From: Bacteroidales bacterium
GTDB lineage: Bacteria > Bacteroidota > Bacteroidia > Bacteroidales > CAIWKO01
Reading direction: 5' to 3'
Length of the DNA stretch: 51,536 nucleotides
Assembly (NCBI GenBank): GCA_023228145.1
Contig: JALOBU010000022.1
Coordinates: 1 to 51,536, forward strand
Shown here: piece after piece, positions 51,529-51,536 of the stretch
Position numbering within the stretch: position 1 is the first letter of the stretch
How the letters are laid out: each line of letters starts with the position of its first letter
Program-made: the position numbers and the translations under genes
The notes under the pieces: generated by a model
Seen by the model: only the letters and a program-made list of their open reading frames with translations
Databases searched by the model: none
Told to the model about the DNA's origin: nothing

Positions 51529-51536
51529 TTATCTTG

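Overview
The window looks like chromosomal DNA of a Bacteroidota (Bacteroidetes) bacterium. Pointers are the AT-rich intergenic DNA, promoter boxes of the form TAnnTTTG instead of sigma70-type boxes, the near absence of Shine-Dalgarno sequences, type IX secretion (T9SS) sorting domains of both type A (36741..37475) and gliding/CHU_C type (20386..24987), a PorE-like OmpA protein, and families largely confined to this phylum (29-aa AURKAIP1/COX24-type protein, DUF4468, DUF6029, Omp28, RemB/Wzi-like barrels). I cannot place it below phylum or class. No rRNA operon, CRISPR array, prophage or conjugative element is visible.

Layout. 1..611 holds tRNA-Asn(GTT) and a GIY-YIG nuclease gene lying between the intact tRNA and a second, partial copy of the same tRNA and its promoter. 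600..3900 is mutY, then HU, a tiny basic ribosome-type protein and RNase G. 3975..8257 has a lipoprotein metallopeptidase, a small lipoprotein and a U32 protein. 8267..17499 is a long minus-strand block: PorE-like OmpA protein, TPR protein, apt, rlmN, an AAH1-type adenine deaminase, DUF4468 protein, M23 peptidase and a degenerate trypsin-like/TPR protein. 17775..26855 has an AsmA-like protein, a 1533-aa secreted glycine-rich surface protein, an S41 protease and tRNA-Leu(CAA). 26932..30524 has DsbD, TilS and tRNA-Phe. 30629..36722 is an envelope operon (coaX, outer membrane barrel, lptC, CNNM/CBS protein, ppiD). 36741..44743 has a T9SS cargo, a TlpA-DUF6029-Omp28 operon, two tandem RemB/Wzi-like barrels and rsmI. 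44840..46633 is the accessory stretch: tRNA-Gly, tRNA-Leu(TAA), a REP-associated transposase module, a four-helix-bundle (23S intervening-sequence type) gene and a REP-like hairpin. 46634..51536 has a CPBP protease, two unknown coupled genes, YihY and NadC.

Working together: adenine deaminase and apt handle adenine salvage; LptC, PpiD, the AsmA-like protein, the M23 and S41 proteases and several barrels serve the cell envelope; DsbD, TlpA and Omp28 suggest extracytoplasmic thiol chemistry; PorE-like, CHU_C and type A C-terminal domains imply a T9SS encoded mostly elsewhere.

The most interesting loci are the tRNA-Asn/GIY-YIG duplication, where the duplicated tRNA promoter points into the nuclease gene, and the RAYT module, bracketed by two mutually inverted hairpins and a perfect 30-bp direct repeat. 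Both are selfish-DNA-like arrangements beside tRNA genes. I did not see an unambiguous new defence or secretion system.
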